20,549 bases of DNA from a virus, in the IMG/VR virus record IMGVR_UViG_3300019487_000111, positions 1 to 20,549 of that record, one strand, 5' to 3'. Of this stretch, positions 1-4,929 are shown in pieces (within the stretch, counting starts at the first letter, position 1; each line of letters begins with the position of its first letter). The notes below the pieces were generated by a model. The model did no database searches. It was given only the letters and a program-made list of their open reading frames with translations, and had not been told where the DNA came from. A program made the translations under genes and the position numbers.

Positions 1-797
1 CTCCTGCCCTTGGTGGTCTTCCAGGTCACGAGCTCGTTGCCGGCGGCATCGACCAGGATGGCCGCCTCGCCCATGTAGGCCATGATCTCGGCCTTGACCT
101 GCTCGGCCTTGGTCTCGGCATCGGCGAGCGCCGATTGCATCGCCTGCACACGCACAATGCGTTCTACGCATGCTTCATCGGCTACCGCGGTCGCACCGGT
201 GTCTTTGGCATAGCGCAGGCGCAGATCCGAGACCGTGATCGCCTCGGGCGGGTCGTTGGCTTGGACGCGGCGCCAGAACTCGGTCTCGCGCGCGGTGATC
301 TCTGCGATCAGTTCCTCGTCCCGTTCGACCCGGTAGAGGCGGAAGTCACGGGCGTAGAACAGCACCGGCACCCAGGCGAGTGCGAAGCCGGTGACGGCAA
401 GCGCGTGCTGGGTCTGCACCACGTAGTGCAGCGGGATTTGATCGGTGCCTTCCTCGCCCCATTCGCGGTCATCGCTGGTGGTCTTGGCTTCGACCAGGTT
501 GCCGTCCGAGGCGATGCCATCGACGGTTGCCCAGCGCCAGGGCAGCATGTGATCGAGGAACTGGCGCTGCTGCGCGGTGACGATTAGCCCGGTGCGCTGC
601 ACGAATTGATCGATGACTACGGACTCGAGCGCCTTGCCGACACTCATCGGCAGGGTTTCCGCTTGGCCGGCCGAGTGACCGGTCTTCTCGAGGAACAGCT
701 CGAGCGCCGATTTCCACGGCGACAGTCCGAGTGCAGCCGGTGCATCGCTCGCACCGAGCCCCTCGTGCCGTTCCAGAATCTTCTCTGCGGGTCGCAT
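1..797 (-). CDS. YqaJ-type phage exonuclease (partial, C-terminus off the left edge)
   Basis: The protein matches the YqaJ / lambda-exonuclease family. These enzymes resect double-stranded DNA 5' to 3' and work with an annealing protein in phage recombination. Near the start is the family signature GASDAPAALGLSPWKS (residues 15-30), then MSVGKALE with Glu58. The nuclease core is TVDGIASDGNLVEAKTT with Asp93, Glu103 and Lys105, the expected D...ExK metal site. The C-terminal part runs off the window, so about 265 residues are visible. The ATG at 797 is preferred because GGAGG lies 8 nt upstream. An in-frame ATG at 803 overlaps the upstream stop as ATGA, but is only 2 nt from that GGAGG. It is the last visible gene of the leftward operon. 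No annealing partner (Bet, RecT, Erf) is visible; it may lie beyond the edge. Confidence 0.9.
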   Translation of the reverse strand, partial: MRPAEKILERHEGLGASDAPAALGLSPWKSALELFLEKTGHSAGQAETLPMSVGKALESVVIDQFVQRTGLIVTAQQRQFLDHMLPWRWATVDGIASDGNLVEAKTTSDDREWGEEGTDQIPLHYVVQTQHALAVTGFALAWVPVLFYARDFRLYRVERDEELIAEITARETEFWRRVQANDPPEAITVSDLRLRYAKDTGATAVADEACVERIVRVQAMQSALADAETKAEQVKAEIMAYMGEAAILVDAAGNELVTWKTTKGR

Positions 798-799
798 GG

Positions 800-991
800 T
801 CATTCCCTCCAATGCGCCATGTAGCGGCGATTGCTGCGGATCCAGCGCAATGACCTGAGTTGGTGACGGACGTAGCGCCAGAAGGTGCGGATGCCATCGA
901 CGCAGGCCCACAGCGCGCAGGATCCCGCGATCAGCACCACCACCATGACCGCGTAGTCAAGACCCGTCAGCGGACGCAGGCCGGCGCTCAT
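800..991 (-). CDS. Small single-pass membrane protein, unknown function
   Basis: A 63-residue ORF whose ATG overlaps the stop of the upstream 146-aa gene as ATGA, and whose own stop abuts the exonuclease start. Both junctions argue that it is translated. Residues about 11-33 form one hydrophobic segment (LDYAVMVVVLIAGSCALWAC within it). A strongly basic, tryptophan- and arginine-rich tail (about residues 36-63) follows, predicted cytoplasmic by the positive-inside rule. Upstream in-frame codons reach 1153, but that extension overlaps the neighbouring gene and is not needed. I do not recognise the family. A membrane protein inside a recombination operon could be a host-interaction or exclusion factor, but that is only inference. 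Confidence 0.6.
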   Translation of the reverse strand: MSAGLRPLTGLDYAVMVVVLIAGSCALWACVDGIRTFWRYVRHQLRSLRWIRSNRRYMAHWRE

Positions 992-1428
992 GCGATCTGC
1001 TGCTCGGCGGCCGGGAAGGTCTGCTCGTCGCAGACGGTTTCGTACAAGTCCTGCTCGACCATCTTGGTGCCGACCTTCACGCGCCGGCAGACCTTCGACG
1101 AGAAGTTGAAGTAGACCTTGGCGCCTTCCTCGTTGTGGAAAAACGCGGTCCATGACGAGTCATGTTTCCCGGGCGGCGCGCTGTCGCTCTTGAAACCGTT
1201 GACCCGCAGCGCGCGGACGCAGCCGGCCAAATCGTGCTTGTTGCCGCTCGCGTAAATGTTTGGCCCGAGGTAGTCGATGCTCGCGCTCGTGAGCGCATCG
1301 GCCGGCATCGCCATGATCACGCGGTCAAAGGCCTCGCCATGCTTGGCGATCAGGGCCTTCATCTTTGCGTGATTCTGCTCCTGCTCGGCGAGCAGGATCC
1401 GCATCAGAAACTCGGTCTTGTTGCTCAT
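988..1428 (-). CDS. Hypothetical phage protein, 146 aa
   Basis: A well-formed ORF with ATGA overlaps at both ends, third of four genes before the left edge. The first 50 residues are predicted helical and charged (MSNKTEFLMRILLAEQEQNH region). A mixed domain follows with LAGCVRALRVNGFKS at about residues 67-81 and a SSWTAFFHNEEGAKVYFNF stretch (about 91-109) that reads like beta strands. No catalytic or metal-binding pattern is evident; the cysteines are scattered. I cannot assign a family. Its position between a cysteine-rich protein and a lambda-exonuclease-like nuclease suggests a recombination or host-takeover accessory role. It could be the missing annealing partner, but nothing in the sequence shows that. 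Confidence 0.75.
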   Translation of the reverse strand: MSNKTEFLMRILLAEQEQNHAKMKALIAKHGEAFDRVIMAMPADALTSASIDYLGPNIYASGNKHDLAGCVRALRVNGFKSDSAPPGKHDSSWTAFFHNEEGAKVYFNFSSKVCRRVKVGTKMVEQDLYETVCDEQTFPAAEQQIA

Positions 1429-1784
1429 GTCGCATTCCCCTTCACCAGAGGCCGGATCAGCAAAGTGCGATCACGGCGAAAGTCCGACAGCGGCGCATCC
1501 GCACCTGGCGGCCAGCACTTCAAGCACTGATCGAGCCCGTCCTGCGAGGGCGCCTTTCTGCAATCCACGCACAAGTGCTCCATCACGTCGCCGCATTCGC
1601 AGACCGGGACGTAGCAGTACGAGAAGTCGTAGTGCTTCACCGGCTCGCGCGTGACGCGCGGCACCAGCACGAGGCGCTCACGCTCCTTGGGTAAGGCCAG
1701 CTGGCAGCGTGGACACCAGCACAGGTCGCCACGAGCGGCGAGCTCGCGAAAGCCAGCGTGCATGGCGTCATCGAGGGTAGTCAT
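1425..1784 (-). CDS. Cysteine-rich, zinc-ribbon-like protein
   Basis: First gene of the leftward operon, 119 aa. Ten cysteines sit in paired positions: C22, C24, C27; C57, C62, C64; C72, C75; and C87, C90. This fits one or two zinc-ribbon or rubredoxin-like knuckles, with the central pairs (CYVPVCECG and CVDC) the most typical. The ATG at 1784 is chosen because GGAGG lies 5 nt upstream; a GTG at 1811 is in frame but lacks such a site. Its stop overlaps the next start as ATGA. The function is unknown. Small zinc-ribbon proteins are common in phage early operons, where they bind nucleic acid or host proteins, but no specific role can be named here. Confidence 0.75.
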   Translation of the reverse strand: MTTLDDAMHAGFRELAARGDLCWCPRCQLALPKERERLVLVPRVTREPVKHYDFSYCYVPVCECGDVMEHLCVDCRKAPSQDGLDQCLKCWPPGADAPLSDFRRDRTLLIRPLVKGNAT

Positions 1785-1818
1785 GATCGCCTCCGCGTGG
1801 CGGGATGCCACGGGAGGG

Positions 1819-1847
1819 AGATTAGCGCCGCTTATAGATCAAGTCAA
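1819..1847 (-). promoter_or_regulatory. Early leftward promoter PL
   Basis: On the minus strand TTGACT (1847-1842), a 17-bp spacer and TAATCT (1824-1819) form a good sigma-70 promoter. Transcription should start near 1812 and reach the ATG at 1784 after a leader of about 28 nt containing GGAGG. The element matches the rightward promoter PR in layout and in the operator it carries. Confidence 0.75.
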
Positions 1848-1859
1848 TAGGGGCGCTTA
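1822..1859. promoter_or_regulatory. Operator pair OL1/OL2
   Basis: OL1 (1822-1834) reads TTAGCGCCGCTTA, the exact reverse complement of the site in PR; it is an imperfect palindrome of half-site TWAGCG. OL2 (1847-1859) reads ATAGGGGCGCTTA and matches OL1 at 10 of 13 positions. Centres are 25 bp apart, the same as in PR. OL1 covers the spacer and -10 and OL2 abuts the -35, so bound repressor or Cro would block PL. Confidence 0.7.
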
Positions 1860-1891
1860 TGGAGTTGCGGCGACTAGGTCAGGCTACTGAC

Positions 1892-1925
1892 GTCGAGGTA
1901 AGTGCTTGTACTCAAGCGCCTCGAC
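1892..1925. other. Imperfect hairpin downstream of the repressor gene
   Basis: GTCGAGG (1892-1898) pairs with CCTCGAC (1919-1925), and GCTTG (1904-1908) with CAAGC (1913-1917) around a TACT loop. The stem has 12 pairs with a 5/1 internal bulge. It begins 7 bp beyond the repressor stop and lies between that gene and PL. It could end the repressor transcript, but there is no U-tract on either strand, so a classical intrinsic terminator is not supported. Confidence 0.35.
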
Positions 1926-1932
1926 TTACAGT

Positions 1933-2439
1933 TCACGATTTACCGGCCTTTTTCTTCGGTAGGCGCGCAGATTGATGACTTGGGCTGGCGGCCTTGAGGG
2001 CTTTCAGCAGACGCGCGCGGCGCTCGAACTCCTTGAGCAGGGTCACCATTACGTTTTCGATCTGCTGCCGTTCATCCTGGCTGAGTCGGTCGAAGCGTGG
2101 CTTGCCGAACTTAAATGGCCAACCGGAATCGCGCAATAATTCGTAAGTCACGGCACCCTCTGGGATGCCAGGTAGTGCTGCCATTTCCGGCAGGTCGGTG
2201 CGGATGTCGGTGGGCGCACAGCGAAGGATTTGAGCGAAGCCGAGCACCGCGCGGTAGTTGAGGCGGGTTTTGCCGTGGAAATACTGGCTGACCGCGCTCT
2301 GGGTGATGCCAAGGTACTGGGCAATGCGGTCCTGCGATGGTCGTTCGGCAGCTGGGATTGCTTGCCATTTTGCGAATAGCCGCGCCGAGGCAGCGCGATC
2401 GGCAGCATTGGGCTTGGAGCGGCGATTGTCGCTCGACAT
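1933..2439 (-). CDS. HTH lysogeny repressor (CI-like, no protease domain)
   Basis: A 168-aa leftward gene divergent from a Cro-like gene, the classic immunity arrangement. Residues 35-84 form an HTH_3/XRE domain: SQDRIAQYLGITQSAVSQYF supplies helices 2 and 3, followed by LNYRAVLGFAQILRCAPTDI. The region after it (about 85-168) is short, charged and helical (LSQDERQQIENVMVTLLKEF), probably for dimerisation. No S24/LexA peptidase domain with a Ser-Lys pair is present, so RecA-stimulated self-cleavage is not expected. The ATG at 2439 is the only sensible start; longer frames would read through the operator region. There is no Shine-Dalgarno sequence. It presumably binds the TWAGCG-type operators in PL and PR. 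It could instead be the Cro partner, but size, position and divergence favour repressor. Confidence 0.8.
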   Translation of the reverse strand: MSSDNRRSKPNAADRAASARLFAKWQAIPAAERPSQDRIAQYLGITQSAVSQYFHGKTRLNYRAVLGFAQILRCAPTDIRTDLPEMAALPGIPEGAVTYELLRDSGWPFKFGKPRFDRLSQDERQQIENVMVTLLKEFERRARLLKALKAASPSHQSARLPKKKAGKS

Positions 2440-2440
2440 A

Positions 2441-2453
2441 TAAGCAAGGCTAT
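2441..2453. promoter_or_regulatory. Possible third operator OR3
   Basis: TAAGCAAGGCTAT matches TAAGCGGCGCTAA at 9 of 13 positions, keeping both outer half-sites but not the centre. It abuts the repressor start codon, where an autoregulatory site would be expected. Its spacing from OR2 is 35 bp between centres, unlike the 25 bp seen elsewhere, so it is weak. Confidence 0.3.
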
Positions 2454-2478
2454 TGCAGCAATACGGGGCCCGCCACAA
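2450..2478 (-). promoter_or_regulatory. Possible repressor promoter (PRM)
   Basis: On the minus strand TTGTGG (2478-2473), a 17-bp gap and CAATAG (2455-2450) give a weak promoter. It would start about 4 nt before the repressor ATG. Its -35 overlaps OR2, consistent with control by its own product. The -10 is poor, so this is tentative. Confidence 0.3.
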
Positions 2479-2513
2479 GCGCCGCTGTTGACAAGTCGCA
2501 TAAGCGGCGCTAA
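2476..2513. promoter_or_regulatory. Operator pair OR1/OR2
   Basis: OR1 (2501-2513) reads TAAGCGGCGCTAA, identical to OL1 read on the other strand. OR2 (2476-2488) reads CAAGCGCCGCTGT and keeps the nine-base core AGCGCCGCT. Centres are 25 bp apart. OR1 lies in the spacer and start of the -10 of PR, and OR2 touches the -35. Confidence 0.75.
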
Positions 2514-2516
2514 TTT
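2488..2516 (+). promoter_or_regulatory. Early rightward promoter PR
   Basis: A consensus TTGACA (2488-2493), a 17-bp spacer and TAATTT (2511-2516) point rightward. The predicted start (about 2523) coincides with the A of the cro-like ATG at 2524. The spacer and -10 carry OR1 in the same register as OL1 in PL. Confidence 0.75.
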
Positions 2517-2523
2517 CGGCATT

Positions 2524-2763
2524 ATGAGTGAGCACACCCCGATTGAGCGCGCCATCGCCATTTGTGACTCCCAGCAGGGGCTGGCAGACAGGATCGGGGT
2601 TTCCCAAGCACTGATTTCGCAGTGGCTCAGCGGGGCCTTGGTTCATCAGCGGCACTTCCCCGGGATCGTGGCAGCGACTGGCGGACTGGTTACAGCCGCT
2701 GAACTGCTTGAGTTTGAGCTCGCCAAACTGGAAAAGCAGAACGGCCGCAAGCGGCGAGCATGA
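2524..2763 (+). CDS. Cro-like regulator (YdaS-type HTH)
   Basis: A 79-aa protein resembling YdaS/Cro family DNA-binding proteins. PIERAIAICDSQQGLADRIG leads into VSQALISQWLSGALV, giving a helix-turn-helix at about residues 17-36. The AATGGLVTAAEL segment after it is typical of this family, in which the regulator pairs with a divergent repressor. The ATG at 2524 is chosen; an in-frame TTG at 2488 is the -35 box itself. No Shine-Dalgarno is present and the promoter start falls on the ATG, so the mRNA may be leaderless. It heads the rightward early operon and its stop overlaps the next start as ATGA. Expected role: repress the repressor promoter and commit to lytic growth. Confidence 0.8.
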   Translation: MSEHTPIERAIAICDSQQGLADRIGVSQALISQWLSGALVHQRHFPGIVAATGGLVTAAELLEFELAKLEKQNGRKRRA

Positions 2764-3002
2764 GCCTCGAACGCAAGGACGTTCGGGCATCGCTGGACGC
2801 GGATCTGCACGCCGCACTCAAGGAAATATGTGATCTCGACGGGGTGACAACCGCCGAGTTCATCGAGGCGCTGCTGACTCCGGTCCTGCGCAAGCGCATC
2901 CACGACACGATTGAACTTTCCGAGCGGCTCCGGCGCATCGGAATTTCCCGGAACGGCCGGGATAACACGGCAGATCAACCGCTTAACGGCGAGCGGCGCT
3001 GA
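2760..3002 (+). CDS. Small ribbon-helix-helix-like protein
   Basis: An 80-aa protein coupled to the Cro-like gene by ATGA, and to the initiator gene by TGATG. KDVRASLDADLHAALKEICD (residues 6-25) followed by a TTAEFIEALLTPVLRKRI helix resembles the strand-helix-helix layout of Arc/MetJ-type regulators. The C-terminal 30 residues are basic and probably disordered. Its place corresponds to cII or similar middle regulators in lambdoid phages. No homology can be claimed from the sequence alone, so the family call is inference. Confidence 0.65.
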   Translation: MSLERKDVRASLDADLHAALKEICDLDGVTTAEFIEALLTPVLRKRIHDTIELSERLRRIGISRNGRDNTADQPLNGERR

Positions 3003-3808
3003 TGGCTCGCATCCGCACGATCAAGCCGGAGTTCCCGCAAAGCGAGTCCATGGGGCGGGTCTCGAGAGAGTCGCGACTGCTTTTTATCCAGCTCTGGACC
3101 ATTTGCGACGACTCGGGAATCACTCGCGGGTCTTCGCGAATCCTCGCGAGTCTTCTCTACCCGTATGACGCAGATGCCTTTGAACGCATCGACGAATGGC
3201 TGAACGAACTTGAACGTGAAGAATGCGTCGTGCGCTATGTCATTGACGGGTCTACGTATTTACAGGTGCTTACCTGGAAGGCCCACCAGAAGATCGACAA
3301 GCCCACACCATCGAAACTCCCCCAATTCGAGGAAAGCTCGCGACTTGTCGCGAATCCTCGCGAGGAAGTAGCGAGCCCTCGTGGTGGGATTGGAATGGAA
3401 GGGAAGGGAGTAGACCAGGAAGGGAAAGGACCTGTATTGGCGCTCACGCGCCATGCACAACTCGCTCCATCCCGTAAAAACGGGACCAGCGAAGAGCCAC
3501 CAGAATTCGCCGAACTGCAAGCCGCCTATCCGAAACGCAGCGGCGGACAGCGCTGGCCGGATGCGCTGACAGCCTGCCGCAAACACGTCGCTGTCGGCGC
3601 CACTTGGCAGCAATTGATCGACGCGGCCAAACGCTACGCGCTGTTCCTTGAGGCAACCGGCAAGAGCGGCACCGAGTACGTGCAACAGGCGGCGACGTTT
3701 TACGGCCGCGGTGCCGGTTGGCGCGAAGCTTGGGTAGTCAATCTGCGACCGCACGCCAAAACAGTTGACGAGCTCGAAGCCGAGGAGCGCGCGCGTGTTC
3801 GCAGTTGA
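3002..3808 (+). CDS. Phage replication initiator (O/DnaD-like)
   Basis: A 268-aa protein beginning MARIRTIKPEFPQSESMGRV, the opening of a widespread phage replication protein family with an N-terminal winged helix. RESRLLFIQLWTICDDSGI and the ILASLLYPYDADAFERI stretch (about residues 20-65) form that domain. A variable, serine/proline/glycine-rich linker (about 112-165) follows, then a C-terminal segment with EFAELQAAYPKRSGG and a helical domain, presumably for helicase or loader contact. The linker and part of the winged-helix coding DNA carry phased TCGCGA repeats. Lambda O likewise has its origin inside its own gene. The start is fixed by TGATG coupling. Role: origin recognition and replisome assembly, by family knowledge. 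Confidence 0.8.
   Translation: MARIRTIKPEFPQSESMGRVSRESRLLFIQLWTICDDSGITRGSSRILASLLYPYDADAFERIDEWLNELEREECVVRYVIDGSTYLQVLTWKAHQKIDKPTPSKLPQFEESSRLVANPREEVASPRGGIGMEGKGVDQEGKGPVLALTRHAQLAPSRKNGTSEEPPEFAELQAAYPKRSGGQRWPDALTACRKHVAVGATWQQLIDAAKRYALFLEATGKSGTEYVQQAATFYGRGAGWREAWVVNLRPHAKTVDELEAEERARVRS
3103..3149. repeat. Phased TCGCGA repeat cluster 1 (candidate origin iterons)
   Basis: Hexamers related to TCGCGA begin at 3103 (TTGCGA), 3113 (TCGGGA), 3124 (TCGCGG), 3134 and 3144 (both exact), that is every 10 or 11 bp. The 17-mer TCGCGAATCCTCGCGAG at 3134-3150 recurs exactly in cluster 2 but in a different reading frame. This argues for selection on DNA rather than protein. Confidence 0.5.
3338..3384. 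repeat. Phased TCGCGA repeat cluster 2 (candidate origin iterons)
   Basis: Exact TCGCGA sites start at 3338, 3348 and 3358, followed by TAGCGA (3369) and TCGTGG (3379), again at 10-11 bp. Because 10 is not a multiple of three, the copies fall in all three frames. The second 17-mer copy is at 3348-3364. A purine-rich tract and two hairpins follow. Confidence 0.5.
3383..3485. other. Purine-rich tract and two hairpins beside the repeats
   Basis: Bases 3383-3430 are almost all G and A on the plus strand. Two perfect inverted repeats follow: TGGCGC/GCGCCA with loop TCAC (3438-3453) and TCCCGT/ACGGGA with loop AAAA (3470-3485). Iterons, a strand-biased tract and a palindrome together resemble the layout of the lambda origin, although this tract is GA-rich rather than AT-rich. 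All of it is inside the initiator coding region. Confidence 0.35.
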
Positions 3809-4265
3809 CCGCCCTGAATTCGAGCGCCAGGTGGCCATGCTGTGTGCGGCTTACAACGTGCCGGCTGGGGAGCGCGGCGAGGCGTACTGGAACGCTTTCA
3901 ACCGGCTCGGTCTGATCGAATTCGCGCGCATGGTCGCGCACATCATCGGCCCCGAGGGACCGGACAAGCTGCCGACTGTCCCGCAGCTGTGGAAGATCCG
4001 CAAGGAACTGGGCAAGGCCAATCAAGCGCAGGGCAAGCCGGGCACCCAAGACTTGCTCACTGCGGTGGTCGAAACGGCACTCAGGAAATGGCAGCTATCC
4101 GAGTTGCAGATTCGCCAGACCTGGAACTGGATCGCGCGGGATCCAGGAGGTCCTGACTGCAACATGCTCGGCGTGATCATTCCACAGGATCCGATGGACC
4201 CGGTGCGATTTCCGGCGCATCGGCTGATGGTTTCTGAACTGACGCAGGAGAAGAGGCGGGTGTGA
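3795..4265 (+). CDS. Replication accessory protein, possible helicase loader
   Basis: A 156-aa protein starting at GTG 3795, with GAGGAG 7 nt upstream, overlapping the initiator stop by 14 nt. A TTG at 3765 is in frame but has no such site. The first 75 residues (FERQVAMLCAAYNVP, then YWNAFNRLGLIEFARMV) are helical, ending in LPTVPQLWKIRKEL. That plan recalls small phage helicase loaders of the G39P/lambda P type, where helices pack before an 'FPP..EI'-like motif. The C-terminal half (WQLSELQIRQTWNWIARDPG) is also helical, with no Walker motif. Position directly after an O-like initiator is where a loader is expected. This is inference from position and fold pattern; the protein could be another replication accessory. 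Confidence 0.65.
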   Translation: MFAVDRPEFERQVAMLCAAYNVPAGERGEAYWNAFNRLGLIEFARMVAHIIGPEGPDKLPTVPQLWKIRKELGKANQAQGKPGTQDLLTAVVETALRKWQLSELQIRQTWNWIARDPGGPDCNMLGVIIPQDPMDPVRFPAHRLMVSELTQEKRRV

Positions 4266-4756
4266 CTGAGATGCGTACCACGACATCGACAGATCGGGGC
4301 GCGCGCGGCGCGGCATCTCCGGTTACGTTCGCGCTCACATTGCCATGGCCGCCAAGTGTCAATCACTACTGGGCCAATCGGGTGATACCAGCCAAGCACG
4401 GTCCACGCCGGTTCATCGTCATGACGTATTTGGCCGATGCGGGGCGCGAATATCGGGTCAGAGTATCGGAAGCGATCATGGCGCAGCGCATTCCCAGGCG
4501 TGTGCTTACCGGCCGACTCGCGATTAAGGTGCTGGCGCATCCGCCCGACTGGCGCACCCGCGATCTCGATAATTTGTGGAAGGGATTGCTCGATTCGTTG
4601 AAGCACGCCGACGTGATCGAGGATGACGGCCACTTCGATGATTTGCGCATCCGCCGCGGCAAGGTCATGCCTGGTGGCAAAGTGATGGTGGATCTGTCTG
4701 AGATTCCGGGCGAGCCGATGAAATCCGGCGATCTGCTGAAACAGGGCTCGCTATGA
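4262..4756 (+). CDS. rusA: RusA-type Holliday junction resolvase
   Basis: A 164-aa RusA family endonuclease, which cuts four-way junctions as a metal-dependent dimer and helps resolve branched phage DNA before packaging. The N-terminal FALTLPWPPSVNHYW (residues 23-37) is the family opening. The catalytic core is TRDLDNLWKGLLDSL (99-113) with Asp101 and Asp103, followed by ADVIEDDGHFDDL with Asp121/Asp122; this matches the conserved acidic set. The GTG at 4262 overlaps the upstream stop (GTGA) and has AGAGG 5 nt upstream; an ATG at 4271 is the alternative. The extra 20 N-terminal residues before the core are longer than in E. coli RusA. Confidence 0.92.
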   Translation: MTEMRTTTSTDRGARGAASPVTFALTLPWPPSVNHYWANRVIPAKHGPRRFIVMTYLADAGREYRVRVSEAIMAQRIPRRVLTGRLAIKVLAHPPDWRTRDLDNLWKGLLDSLKHADVIEDDGHFDDLRIRRGKVMPGGKVMVDLSEIPGEPMKSGDLLKQGSL

Positions 4757-4929
4757 GGCGACGCAAGGACAAACAGGGCCGCTGGCTCAAGCAACTTGCG
4801 CCAACTTATCACGGCCCAGGTCGCAACCTATCTTGCACCAAACGTGGTCCTGGCCGTGTTGCCTGGGATCGCTGCAATCCAGCAGGCTCGAAGCTGCGGC
4901 GCCGGCTGTATCTCGACCGTGCTCGGTGA
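4753..4929 (+). CDS. Small basic ORF, unknown
   Basis: A 58-residue frame whose ATG overlaps the rusA stop as ATGA. The product is arginine- and lysine-rich (MRRRKDKQGRWLKQLAPTYH at the start) with two cysteines and no recognisable domain. The stop-start coupling is the main reason to list it; coding bias here is weak. The next gene's frame is also open through this stretch, so the two cannot both be fully coding without heavy overlap. If the downstream gene begins at GTG 4919, this ORF fills the gap neatly. Confidence 0.4.
   Translation: MRRRKDKQGRWLKQLAPTYHGPGRNLSCTKRGPGRVAWDRCNPAGSKLRRRLYLDRAR

Noticed and set aside
1809-1811. GTG start for the cysteine-rich protein
   Set aside because: It sits almost on the predicted transcription start of PL and has no ribosome site; ATG 1784 has GGAGG at good spacing.
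2488-2523. TTG start giving a 12-residue longer Cro-like protein
   Set aside because: The TTG is the -35 of PR and the added codons cover the operator and promoter, so they would not be in the PR transcript.
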